From the NCBI RefSeq assembly GCF_001611795.1, contig NZ_CP015098.1, positions 8,990,001 to 9,054,000 on the forward strand: a stretch of DNA of 64,000 nt. The letters are read 5' to 3'. The stretch's first letter is position 1. Each line of letters begins with the position of its first letter. The notes beneath the pieces are model-generated. The model made no database searches. It saw nothing but the letters and a program-made list of their open reading frames with translations, and was not told the origin of the DNA. This document shows, piece after piece, positions 1-8,301 of this stretch. A program made the translations under genes and the position numbers. This DNA is from Streptomyces qaidamensis (GTDB lineage Bacteria; Actinomycetota; Actinomycetes; Streptomycetales; Streptomycetaceae).

Positions 1-897
1 GCACTCGTCGTCGCGGCCGGCGGCCTCGCCGCCACGGTCGCGCCCGGGGGTTGCGACGTGGAGACCAAGTACCACTGCGCACGCGTCGTCGCGGACCCCG
101 GTGAGCGCGACGGCCGCACGCTCGTCCTGGACGGCCTGCGGCACTCCTACGTCGACGTCGACGACCCGGCCCATCTGGAGTTCGAGTACGTGCGCGCCGT
201 CGCGTCGGTGGTCGACGCCGGCTTCCCGCAGGGCGAACCGCTGGTGGCCCACCACCTGGGCGGTGGCGGACTCACTCTTCCCCGCTACCTCGCGGCCACG
301 CGCCCCGGAACCCGAAGCCTCGTCTCCGAGATCGACGGCGGAGTCGTGCGCATCAACCACGAGCGACTCGGTCTGCGGCCGGAAGCCGGCATCGACGTGC
401 GGGTGGAGGACGGCAGGCTCGGCCTGCGGCGACTCGACACCGACAGCCGTGACCTCGTCGTCGGCGACGCCTTCGGTGGCGTCAGCGTGCCGTGGCACCT
501 CACCACCGTGGAAGCGATGGCCGATGTCCGGCGGGTGCTCGACGACGGCGGCCTGTACGTGGCCAACCTCATCGATCACGGTGGCATGGACTTCGCACGC
601 GCCGAAGTGGCCACGCTAGGCGAGACCTTCCCGCACGTCGCGCTCCTCGGCGAACCCGCCGACATCGGCCTGGGCCCGGCCGCCGCGTCCAAGGGCGGCA
701 ACCTGGTGGTGCTGGCCTCCGACCGGCCGGTCGACCTCCGGGCGGTCCAACGAGCGCTCGACGCCCGCCACACCGGCTGGAAGATCGCCACCGGCGAGGA
801 CCTCACCTCCTGGACCGGCGCTGCCCGGCTCCTCACCGACGATCACGCACCCGTGGACCAGCTCCTGCAGCCCTACAGTCCGCAGAGCGGCCGGTGA
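1..897 (+). CDS. Fused MFS/spermidine synthase-like protein, C-terminal part
   Basis: The reading frame is open from the first base of the window, so the gene begins upstream; a GTG at 58 is internal. The visible 298 residues match the spermidine synthase half of the large fused membrane/spermidine synthase family: a short hydrophobic segment ends near residue 14, followed by a Rossmann methyltransferase-like fold with HHLGGGGLTLPRYL (SAM/dcSAM-binding loop), SEIDGGV (acidic end of strand 2) and VVGDAFGGVSVPWHLTT. Family members often lack proven aminopropyltransferase activity, so the substrate is open. It ends 28 bp before the convergent glpD. Confidence 0.8.
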   Translation, partial: ALVVAAGGLAATVAPGGCDVETKYHCARVVADPGERDGRTLVLDGLRHSYVDVDDPAHLEFEYVRAVASVVDAGFPQGEPLVAHHLGGGGLTLPRYLAATRPGTRSLVSEIDGGVVRINHERLGLRPEAGIDVRVEDGRLGLRRLDTDSRDLVVGDAFGGVSVPWHLTTVEAMADVRRVLDDGGLYVANLIDHGGMDFARAEVATLGETFPHVALLGEPADIGLGPAAASKGGNLVVLASDRPVDLRAVQRALDARHTGWKIATGEDLTSWTGAARLLTDDHAPVDQLLQPYSPQSGR

Positions 898-925
898 GCG
901 GGCGAGACCAGGCCCACCGGCGTCT

Positions 926-2518
926 TCACCGGGTTCGGCTTCCCGTGCCCAGGGTCTCGCCGACCAGCCCGCGTACGGCCTTCAGCGCCTCGGCCCGGTC
1001 CGCCGGGACCAGTCCGATGCGCGTGCGACGGTCGAGCAGGTCGGCTTCGTCCAGGGCGCCCTCGTGCCGTAGCGCCCACAGCAGTTCGGCGCCGGTCACG
1101 GCATGGCCGGGCACGACGGGCTCGCCCAGCCGCGGGTCCTGGTCGGCCAGGGCGAGTACCGCGGGCGCCTCGGTGCCGTAGCGCTGGACGAGGCGGCGGG
1201 GCGCGCGCACCGCGGCGAGCGTCCGGGGGGCCGCGGCGCCCACCAGCGGGAGCGTGGCGGTGGGGGAGGGGCCGGCGGTCAGACCGCGAGCGTCGACCAC
1301 GGCGTTCACGGCGTCCTCGGCCATCCTGCGATAGGTGGTGAGCTTGCCGCCGACCACACTGACCACGCCGTCCGGCGAGGTCAGCACCGCGTGCCGGCGG
1401 GAGATGTCGGCCGTGCGTGAGGCGGCGCCGGGCTGTGCGGTGGGGGTGGTGTCCAACAGGGGCCGCAGCCCGGCGAACGCGCCGACGACGTCGCTGCGAC
1501 GGACGGGGACGTCGAGAACCGAGCCGAGGACGTCGAGCAGGAAGCCGATGTCCGTCTCCGGCACCTCGGGGACGTCCGGGACGGGCCCGTCCAGGGGCTC
1601 GTCGGTGAGCCCGACGTAGACGCGGCCGTCGTCCTGGGGCAGGACGAGGACGAAACGGTTGGTCTCGCCGGGGATGGGGATGTGCAGACCGGCGGGCAGC
1701 GGGCCGATGTCCTGCGAGCGCAGGACGAGATGGGTGCCGCGAGAGGGCCGGACCCTGATGCCCTCCACGAGGTCACCGGCCCACACTCCGGATGCGTTGA
1801 TCACCGCTCGGGCTCGGATCTCGCCCTCCTCGCCGGTGAGTTCGTCGCGTATCCGGGCCCCGGACGCGGAGAGTTCCACGGCCCGGACACGGGTCAATAT
1901 GCGGGCCCCCCGTGCGGCGGCGGTACGGGCGAGGGCGGTCACCAGCCGGGCGTCGTCGGTGAGCCTCCCGTCCCAGGAGAGCAGGCCGCCGCGCAGCTCC
2001 GCGGGGCGCAACGCCGGGGCCAGGTGCCGGGTCTCGACCGGGGAGAGCCGGCGCGGGGCGGGCAGCGTGGCGCGGGCCGTGCGGGCCGACAGCCGCAGGG
2101 CGTCGCCGGCCCGGAAACCGGCCCAGGCGAGAGCGGCCTGGCCGCGCGAGACGAGTCCGGTCAGGGGCAGCACGAACGGCTGGGCGCGCACCAGATGGGG
2201 TGCCGTCCGCTCCATCAGCACGCCGCGTTCGACCGCGCTCTCGTGGGCGACGTCGAACTGGGCCGAGGCCAGGTAGCGCAGCCCGCCGTGGATGAGCTTG
2301 GAGCTCCAGCGCGACGTGCCGAACGCGAGGTCGTGGGCGTCGACGGCGACGACGTCGAGACCGCGGGCGGCGGCGTCGAGGGCCGCTCCGGCGCCGGTCG
2401 CACCGAGGCCGACGACCAGCACGTCCACCACGCGGCCGTCGGTCGCCTCGGTCAGGTCGCGGGTGCGCCGCGCTGCGGACAGGGAGGCCCCGGCGGCGGG
2501 GGTGCCGGTCAGGCTCAT
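926..2518 (-). CDS. glpD: Glycerol-3-phosphate dehydrogenase (FAD-dependent)
   Basis: Expected to oxidise sn-glycerol 3-phosphate to dihydroxyacetone phosphate at the membrane with FAD. The 530-residue product is normal for GlpD. It opens with a dinucleotide fold (VVGLGATGAGAALDAAARG) followed by the family motif SKLIHGGLRYL, then the substrate domain and a C-terminal GlpD cap. The frame stays open upstream to 2923, but the ATG at 2518 overlaps the TGA of the upstream TetR gene (ATGA), which fixes the start and suggests translational coupling. Next to a lipid kinase and an alkyl-DHAP-synthase-like enzyme, it probably serves glycerolipid metabolism. The TetR protein probably controls it. Confidence 0.93.
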   Translation of the reverse strand: MSLTGTPAAGASLSAARRTRDLTEATDGRVVDVLVVGLGATGAGAALDAAARGLDVVAVDAHDLAFGTSRWSSKLIHGGLRYLASAQFDVAHESAVERGVLMERTAPHLVRAQPFVLPLTGLVSRGQAALAWAGFRAGDALRLSARTARATLPAPRRLSPVETRHLAPALRPAELRGGLLSWDGRLTDDARLVTALARTAAARGARILTRVRAVELSASGARIRDELTGEEGEIRARAVINASGVWAGDLVEGIRVRPSRGTHLVLRSQDIGPLPAGLHIPIPGETNRFVLVLPQDDGRVYVGLTDEPLDGPVPDVPEVPETDIGFLLDVLGSVLDVPVRRSDVVGAFAGLRPLLDTTPTAQPGAASRTADISRRHAVLTSPDGVVSVVGGKLTTYRRMAEDAVNAVVDARGLTAGPSPTATLPLVGAAAPRTLAAVRAPRRLVQRYGTEAPAVLALADQDPRLGEPVVPGHAVTGAELLWALRHEGALDEADLLDRRTRIGLVPADRAEALKAVRGLVGETLGTGSRTR

Positions 2519-3132
2519 GGGGTGAGGGTCCTCTCCAGAACGGTGCGCAGTTCGGCGAGGAAGGCCGCGCTCGTGAGCTCGGCGTCGTCCTCCTCGGTCA
2601 TGGTGCGCAGGGACAGGGCGAAGGACTGGAGGACCAGCAGCACGGTCCGGGCCTGGCGTTCGGCGGGGGCCACCCGCACCGAGCCGTCCGCATGTCCCTC
2701 CCGCAGCGCCCCGGCGAGCAGCTCCAGCAGGGCCTCCTGGCTCGCGCCGCGGCGGTCCAGCACGTAGGGCAGGAGCAGTTCGGGGTCGACGTCGACGATC
2801 TTCTGGAAGAGCGGGTGGGCGCGGAAGGCCTCCACGCCCGCCACCAGGCCGTCGATCAGCGGTGGGCGCGTGCCCACGTCGGGCCGGCTCTCGGGCATGG
2901 ATCCGGTCGCGACGGCGATCCACTCGCGCGTCATGAGATCACCGACCAGGGAACGGACGTCGGGCCAGCGGCGGTAGAGCGTCATCCGTGAGACGCCCGC
3001 GCGGCGGGCCACGTCGGTCATGGTCGTGCGGCGGACACCGACCGCGAGGACGCAGTCCCGGACGGCGTCGAGCACCACGTCGTTGTCGGAGGACTTCTGC
3101 TGAGCCGAGCTGTTGTGACGATTAGGCGTCAT
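2515..3132 (-). CDS. TetR/AcrR family transcriptional regulator
   Basis: A 205-residue one-component repressor. The N-terminal 60 residues form the TetR helix-turn-helix (TMTDVARRAGVSRMTLYRRW). The remainder is an all-helical ligand-binding domain with no recognisable specificity. The gene is the first of a coupled pair with glpD (4-base overlap) and is divergent from the FAD oxidase at 3199, with a 66-bp gap that could hold one operator serving both directions. A short TGTAACAGTGTAACG stretch at about 3132-3146 (two TGTAAC copies) lies just upstream of the start and may be part of the operator; this is inference. Confidence 0.9.
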   Translation of the reverse strand: MTPNRHNSSAQQKSSDNDVVLDAVRDCVLAVGVRRTTMTDVARRAGVSRMTLYRRWPDVRSLVGDLMTREWIAVATGSMPESRPDVGTRPPLIDGLVAGVEAFRAHPLFQKIVDVDPELLLPYVLDRRGASQEALLELLAGALREGHADGSVRVAPAERQARTVLLVLQSFALSLRTMTEEDDAELTSAAFLAELRTVLERTLTP

Positions 3133-3146
3133 GTGTAACAGTGTAA
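3132..3146. promoter_or_regulatory. Possible TetR operator (TGTAAC direct repeat)
   Basis: Two TGTAAC copies in close tandem lie directly in front of the TetR start codon and between divergent genes. AT-rich hexamers stand out in this GC-rich context. It is a candidate operator or promoter element only. Confidence 0.3.
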
Positions 3147-3198
3147 CGCCCGAGGCCGCTCCAGCGGCAACCCCCGACGACCGGTGAGGACGACACGC

Positions 3199-4797
3199 AT
3201 GGACATGCTGTGGAACGGCTGGGGCGACCCGGCCAGGGCGACGCCGCTGCCCGACACCGTCACCGGGCTGCTGCGCGACTGGCTCGGCGTCAAGCCCCAG
3301 CCCACGGCATCAGCCCGGCTGGAGGAGATCACGATCTCCACGCCCGCCCTTGAGGACTCCGCCCGCCACGCGCTGCACGCCGCACTCGGCGATCGCGCGG
3401 AGAGTCTCCGCACGGACCCCGAGAGCCGCATCCGGCACACCCGCGGCAAGTCCACCCCGGACCTGCTGCGCATCCGCGCCGCCGACACCACCGACGCCCC
3501 GGCGGCGGTCGCCCTCCCGCAGAGCCAAGACGAGGTACTCGCCGTGCTCCGCGTCTGCGCCGAACACCGCCTCGCCCTCGTCCCGTTCGGCGGCGGAACC
3601 TCCGTCGTCGGCGGCCTCGCCCCCGCCGGCAAGGCACCCTTCATCGCCCTGGACCTGCGGCGCATGAACCGCATGCTCGACCTCGACCCCGTCTCCCGGA
3701 CCGCCACCCTCCAGCCCGGTCTGCGCGCACCCGAGGCCGAGGCGCTCCTGGCCGAACACGGCTTCACCCTCGGCCACTTCCCCCAGTCCTACGAGTGGGC
3801 CACCATCGGCGGCTTCGCCGCGACCCGCTCCAGCGGGCAGGCCTCCGCGGGCTACGGGCGCTTCGACGAGATGGTCCTCGGACTCACCCTCGCCACACCC
3901 GAGGGCACCCTCGACACCGGCCGGGCACCCCGTTCGGCGGCCGGACCCGATCTGCGGCAGCTGCTGCTCGGCTCGGAGGGCGCCTTCGGCGTCATCACCT
4001 CCGTGACCGTCCGCATCCGGCCCGTCCCGCGGACGCGCCGCTACGAAGCCTGGCGCTTCGCCTCCTTCGACGAGGGCACCGCCGCGCTGCGCCGCCTCGC
4101 ACAGGACGGCCCCCGCCCCACCGTCCTCAGGCTGTCCGACGAGACCGAGACCCTGATCGGCCTCGCCCAGCCCGCGGCCATCGGCTCCGCCGTCGAGCAG
4201 CACAGCGCCGGATGCCTCGCCGTGGTCGGCTTCGAGGGCACCGAGCAGGACACCGCGGGGCGGCGGGCGGCCGCGGCGGCCGTACTCACCGACAGCGGTG
4301 GCGAGTTCGCGGGCGACGAGCCGGGGGAGCGCTGGGCGCACGGCCGCTATGCGGCGCCGTACCTGCGGGACTCGCTCCTCGAAGCGGGCGCGTTCGCCGA
4401 GACGCTGGAGACCGCCGCCTACTGGTCGCGACTGCCCGGCCTGTACGCCGCCGTCCGCGACGCGCTCACCGCCACGCTCACCGACAACGGCACCCCGCCG
4501 CTGGTCATGTGCCACATCTCGCACGTCTACGAGAACGGCGCCTCGCTGTACTTCACGATCGTCTCCGCCCAGGGCGCCGACCCCGTCGAGCACTGGACAC
4601 GTGCCAAGCACGCCGCGAACGAGGCGATCCTCGCCGCGGGCGGCACGATCACCCACCACCACGCGGTCGGCACCGACCACCGCGACTGGTACGTACGGGA
4701 GGCCGGGGACCTCGGTGTCGCGGCGCTGCGCGCCGTCAAGCGACGGCTGGACCCGGACGGCCTGCTGAACCCCGGAGTCCTGCTGCCGGCCGACTGA
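3199..4797 (+). CDS. FAD-binding oxidase, alkyl-DHAP synthase-like
   Basis: A 532-residue VAO/PCMH-fold flavoenzyme. PFGGGTSVVGGLAP is the FAD pyrophosphate loop, and the C-terminal HHHAVGTDHRDWY block is typical of alkylglycerone-phosphate synthases and related FAD oxidases. In eukaryotes that family swaps an acyl group for an alkyl group on DHAP in ether-lipid synthesis; actinobacterial members are mostly uncharacterised. The frame allows a GTG at 3184, but the ATG at 3199 is preferred because GAGGA at 3186-3190 sits 8 bases upstream. The neighbours (GlpD, which makes DHAP, and a lipid kinase) support a glycerolipid role, inferred from context. Confidence 0.82.
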   Translation: MDMLWNGWGDPARATPLPDTVTGLLRDWLGVKPQPTASARLEEITISTPALEDSARHALHAALGDRAESLRTDPESRIRHTRGKSTPDLLRIRAADTTDAPAAVALPQSQDEVLAVLRVCAEHRLALVPFGGGTSVVGGLAPAGKAPFIALDLRRMNRMLDLDPVSRTATLQPGLRAPEAEALLAEHGFTLGHFPQSYEWATIGGFAATRSSGQASAGYGRFDEMVLGLTLATPEGTLDTGRAPRSAAGPDLRQLLLGSEGAFGVITSVTVRIRPVPRTRRYEAWRFASFDEGTAALRRLAQDGPRPTVLRLSDETETLIGLAQPAAIGSAVEQHSAGCLAVVGFEGTEQDTAGRRAAAAAVLTDSGGEFAGDEPGERWAHGRYAAPYLRDSLLEAGAFAETLETAAYWSRLPGLYAAVRDALTATLTDNGTPPLVMCHISHVYENGASLYFTIVSAQGADPVEHWTRAKHAANEAILAAGGTITHHHAVGTDHRDWYVREAGDLGVAALRAVKRRLDPDGLLNPGVLLPAD

Positions 4798-4881
4798 CCG
4801 CAGCCCCGCTCTCCGCCCGAGCCCGCACCACCCCTGACCAGACGACAGCCCGGCACCACCCGTCAGCCCGGAGGCACATCG

Positions 4882-5763
4882 ATGCGACAGTTCACCGCCG
4901 TCGTCAACCCGACCGCGGGCGGAGCCACCAGCGCTGCGGCGCTGCACAAGGTGGCCCGCCTCCTCCGGGAGGCGGGCGCCGAGCTGGAGACCGAGTACAG
5001 CCGCAGCCTCCCCCACGCCCGCGAACTCGCCCGGCGCGCCGGGGAACGCGGCCGGGTGGTGCTCGCCGTCGGCGGCGACGGGATCACCGGAAGCATCGGC
5101 GGAGCCCTCAGCGGCACCGGCGCCCTGTTCGGCATGGTCCCGGCCGGCCGCGGCAACGACTTCGCCCGGGCCCTGGGCCTGCCCGGCGACCCCGACGGCG
5201 TCGCCCGGGTGCTGCTCCACGGCACACCACGCGCCGTGGACACCATCGAGGTCACGTCGTCCGTCCACGCCGGCACCGTCGTGCTCGGCAGCGTCTACGC
5301 GGGCGTCGACGCGCTCGCCAACCTCCACGCCAACCGCTCCCGAATGCTGCGCGGTTCGGCCTCCTACTACGCAGGTGCCCTACGCGCGATCAGCACCTGG
5401 CGCCCCGTCCGCTACCGGATCACCGTCGACGGCCGGGACCACGCCTACAGCGGCTACACCGTGGTGGCCGCGAACTCCAGCTACTACGGCTCCGCGCGGC
5501 GTATCGCTCCCGAGGCCCGTCTCGACGACGGTCTGCTCGACGTCGTGATGATCCGCGACGCCCCGCGCCGCCTGTTCTTCGCCCTGATGAAGGAGCTCGA
5601 CACCGGCGCCCACATCCACCGCCCCCAGGTGCAGGTGGTGCGCGGCCGGGAGATACGCATCGAGGCCGACCGGGACGTCCCCTACGGCGCGGACGGCGAG
5701 ATCGAGGCCGTCCTCCCGGTGACGGCCAGAGTGCTGCCCGGCGCACTGCGAGTCCTGTGCTGA
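4882..5763 (+). CDS. Diacylglycerol kinase-family lipid kinase
   Basis: A 293-residue protein of the DAGK catalytic (DgkB/YegS) family, which phosphorylates diacylglycerol or related lipids with ATP. NPTAGG at residues 8-13 is the nucleotide loop, GGDGITGSIGGAL is the GGDG motif (usual GGDGT, here GGDGI), and GRGNDFARALG corresponds to the GTGND motif with Arg in place of Thr. Length is normal. A GGAGG lies 8 bases before the ATG. It follows the FAD oxidase on the same strand after 84 bp and may be co-transcribed with it. Confidence 0.88.
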   Translation: MRQFTAVVNPTAGGATSAAALHKVARLLREAGAELETEYSRSLPHARELARRAGERGRVVLAVGGDGITGSIGGALSGTGALFGMVPAGRGNDFARALGLPGDPDGVARVLLHGTPRAVDTIEVTSSVHAGTVVLGSVYAGVDALANLHANRSRMLRGSASYYAGALRAISTWRPVRYRITVDGRDHAYSGYTVVAANSSYYGSARRIAPEARLDDGLLDVVMIRDAPRRLFFALMKELDTGAHIHRPQVQVVRGREIRIEADRDVPYGADGEIEAVLPVTARVLPGALRVLC

Positions 5764-5820
5764 GCCGCCGATCCCCGTCGCGATGAAACAAAGTGGCGGC
5801 TATGGTGCCCTGTTGCTTGG

Positions 5821-6678
5821 ATGCCCGACATGACTTCTCCTGACTTTGGCGACCATCCTGAGCGAGCACTGCTGGACCGGCTCGAGGAGTACTACGACGA
5901 CGTCCCGCGGCACAGCGCCCGCGTCGAGGACCACGGGCCGCTCACCCTGTTCGTGCCTGAGGGCCAGGGCTGGCCGTTCTACGCACGTCCCGCACGGGGA
6001 GGGTCCGGACCGCTGCGGCCCACCGACGTTCAGAAGGTCCGTGCTCGCCAGCGGGAACTGGGGATCCCGGAGAGTTTCGAATGGGTCGCCGAGACCACAC
6101 CCACGCTCCGGGCAGCAGCCGAGGAGTCGGGACTCGTGGTCCACGAACACCCGCTCATGGTCCTCGATCCCGGTACTCCGGCAGCCGGTGTGGACGGATC
6201 GTCCGGCAACGTGTCCGTGCGGATCATCGGCGCGGACGATCCGATCCTGCCCGGCGCCCTGGCCGTTCCTCAGCTCGCCTTCGCCGAGCCCGGGACCCAC
6301 GTCGGTCTCGCGGGAACACCACAACTGACGGAAGCGATCAACGCCCGTGTCGCCGACGGATCGGTGGAACGCGCGATCGTACGTATCCGGGCAGGTCTGA
6401 CCGTGGTCGCGGCAGCCGTCGAGCACGGGTCGGTTCTGTCCGCCGGCCAGCACCAACCGCTCGCAGGAGTCAGTGAGATCGTCGGCGTCGGAACGCTCCC
6501 CGCGGCCCGCCGCCGTGGTCTCGCACTCGCGGTCACGGAGGCACTGGTGGCCGACGCCCGATCGAGGGGAGCGGCAACCGTCTTCCTGTCGGCAAGTGAC
6601 GACGATGTCGCACGGCTCTACGCCCGCCTCGGCTTCCGCAGGGTCGGAACGGCACTGATCGCCGAACCCGCCGAGTAG
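5821..6678 (+). CDS. GNAT family N-acetyltransferase
   Basis: A 285-residue protein. The C-terminal 110 residues carry the GNAT acetyl-CoA signature (VGTLPAARRRGLA) and the fold-closing block SASDDDVARLYARLGFRRVG. The N-terminal half has no recognised motif but is often present in Streptomyces GNAT proteins of this size. The substrate is unknown. No clear Shine-Dalgarno precedes either the ATG at 5821 or the in-frame ATG at 5830. It is a single gene, with a GC-poorer promoter-like stretch upstream (about 5780-5820). Confidence 0.82.
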   Translation: MPDMTSPDFGDHPERALLDRLEEYYDDVPRHSARVEDHGPLTLFVPEGQGWPFYARPARGGSGPLRPTDVQKVRARQRELGIPESFEWVAETTPTLRAAAEESGLVVHEHPLMVLDPGTPAAGVDGSSGNVSVRIIGADDPILPGALAVPQLAFAEPGTHVGLAGTPQLTEAINARVADGSVERAIVRIRAGLTVVAAAVEHGSVLSAGQHQPLAGVSEIVGVGTLPAARRRGLALAVTEALVADARSRGAATVFLSASDDDVARLYARLGFRRVGTALIAEPAE

Positions 6679-6827
6679 GGGTGAACGTCACAGCGGCATA
6701 TCGGGCAATTCGCGACTTCGATCTTCACGGAAGGCTCACAAGTTGGCTAAGTTGGTTACAGCATGCACGACTTCCGCCGATGGGTAGGTGGTTTCGTGCG
6801 CTCCCGGACTGAAGGAGTGCCCTTTCC

Positions 6828-6908
6828 ATGGCGCTGGAACGAACCTCGCGCCTCGGAGTGACCGAGGCCCGGCTCTCGCAGTTGGCTGGTGCCCGCGTTG
6901 GCGCATGA
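6828..6908 (+). CDS. Short ORF, probable displaced start of the NlpC/P60-like gene
   Basis: A 26-residue frame (starts MALERTSRLG, ends in TGA) has a good GAAGGAG 9-10 bases before its ATG. It overlaps the GTG at 6889 of the following gene in another frame. The larger gene has no convincing Shine-Dalgarno or normal N-terminus, so this may be its original translation start separated by a frameshift, or a small leader peptide. Confidence 0.3.
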   Translation: MALERTSRLGVTEARLSQLAGARVGA

Positions 6909-8265
6909 CGGCGAGGGGCCGAGCCCTGACGAGGTCCGGCGGAGGATCGACAGTCTCTACGACCGGGCCGAGAGCGACACCGGCACCTTCAACGCGACCC
7001 GCGCCGCCGCGATACCGCGTCAGCGCGGCACGGTCGCCCGCGGCCGGTCCGAGGGGGACACACCGCCGGCGGTCGGAGCCCTTGCCCGGCAGTGGTTCGA
7101 CGTCGCCCGCGCCAAGCTGGGACCGTCCGTGCCGGCGTGGCAGTCGGACCGGAAGGTGCCGGTCCGGCCCGAGCGCGCACCCGAGGCGGCACGACCTGTG
7201 CGTCCGGCGGCACGCCCCGCGGAATCCCGCGCCCTCGAAGTGCCCCCGGCGGAACGCGCCGCGGAATCCCGCGCCCTCGAAGTGCCCCCGGCGGAACGCC
7301 CCGCGCAACTCCGCGCCCTCGAAGTGCCCCCGGCGGCACGCCCCGCGGAATCCCGCGCCCTCGAAGCGCCCCCGGCGGAACGCGCCGCGGAATCCCGCGC
7401 CCTCGAAGTGCCCCCGGCGGAACGCCCCGCGCAACTCCGCGCCCTCGAAGCGCCCCCGGCGCCCACCGGTGGTGCGTGGGAGCTGCCCGTCGGATCAGCT
7501 CAGGCGCCTGCCGCCGAAGTCCTCCCGGAGCTCTCCGACCAGCGTGCCGCACCGGTTGCGACAGGTGGCGCACAGCCGGGTCTCTACGGCGATCTGGCGG
7601 CCTGGCCCCTGTACGAGCCCGCACCAGCGCCCGCCCTGGAGTCCGGCCCACCGTCCCTCGCGGCGCTGCCCGCCGTCCCAGCTCCCACCGAGGGTGCCTA
7701 CCAGGTGGATCTTCTGACAAGCGGGACGGAGGCGTACGGTTCCGGTCCAGTGACCGGCGCGACCGCACCGTATGTCAGGCCCCTGGCAGCGGATCTCACC
7801 GCTTACCAAGCCTCCGGTCCACCGGCCGACATGACCATGACGACCTATGGCGCCGGTCTGCCCGACACTCACGGCGCATCCTGGCTGACGCCGGCCGCCG
7901 GCCGCAGCAGCCAGGCCGAGCGGGTGATCGCCTTCGCCCGCGCGCAGATCGGTCTGCCGTGCGTATGGGGCGCGGTCGGGCCGGGATCGTACGACGCCGC
8001 CGGGCTCACCCAGGCCGCCTGGAAGGCTGTCGGTGTCATGCTTCCCCGGACCACCCAGGCCCAGTGGAGTGCGGGGGAGCAGGTCTCGCTCGCTGATGCC
8101 CAGGTCGGGGACCTGGTCTTCTTCCACGACGACCTCGGCCATGTCGGCATCTGGAGCGGCGACGGCATGATGATTCACGCGTCCGGCCCGGGAGCGCTCA
8201 TCCGTGAGGAGTCGGTGTTCTTCGCCGGGCAGTCGGCCATCAAGGGCGCGATCCGCCCGGCTTGA
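6889..8265 (+). CDS. NlpC/P60-like protein lacking the catalytic cysteine
   Basis: A 458-residue frame with a C-terminal NlpC/P60 cell-wall hydrolase fold from about residue 345 (RVIAFARAQIGLPCVWG). The box that normally holds the nucleophile (YDCSGL) reads YDAAGL here, with GCC GCC codons, while the downstream histidine region (GHVGIWSG) is kept. This suggests a catalytically dead or rebuilt domain. Residues 106-189 are six tandem 14-residue repeats, followed by a Pro/Ala-rich linker. The N-terminus resembles the coiled region of Streptomyces NlpC proteins (DEVRRRIDSLYDRAESDTG). No signal peptide is seen in frame, because a stop at 6859 blocks extension. Expression from the GTG at 6889 is uncertain. 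Confidence 0.7.
   Translation: MPALAHDGEGPSPDEVRRRIDSLYDRAESDTGTFNATRAAAIPRQRGTVARGRSEGDTPPAVGALARQWFDVARAKLGPSVPAWQSDRKVPVRPERAPEAARPVRPAARPAESRALEVPPAERAAESRALEVPPAERPAQLRALEVPPAARPAESRALEAPPAERAAESRALEVPPAERPAQLRALEAPPAPTGGAWELPVGSAQAPAAEVLPELSDQRAAPVATGGAQPGLYGDLAAWPLYEPAPAPALESGPPSLAALPAVPAPTEGAYQVDLLTSGTEAYGSGPVTGATAPYVRPLAADLTAYQASGPPADMTMTTYGAGLPDTHGASWLTPAAGRSSQAERVIAFARAQIGLPCVWGAVGPGSYDAAGLTQAAWKAVGVMLPRTTQAQWSAGEQVSLADAQVGDLVFFHDDLGHVGIWSGDGMMIHASGPGALIREESVFFAGQSAIKGAIRPA
7204..7455 (+). repeat. Six tandem 42-bp repeats inside the NlpC/P60-like gene
   Basis: Six in-frame copies encode variants of PAERPAESRALEVP. Units 1-3 and 4-6 are nearly the same in order (ARP-AES, ERA-AES, ERP-AQL), so a 126-bp block appears to have been duplicated. 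Such a tract can change length by slippage or recombination. Confidence 0.95.
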
Positions 8266-8301
8266 CATGCCGCGCAGGGGAGACCTGACGCGGCTGGGGA
8301 T

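Noticed and set aside
926..2923. GlpD extended to 665 residues
   Set aside because: The extra 135 N-terminal residues overlap the TetR gene and are not protein-like; ATG 2518 is coupled to the TetR stop.
3310..5328. A 672-residue minus-strand frame across the FAD oxidase and lipid kinase
   Set aside because: Antisense shadow; the two plus-strand genes are clear.
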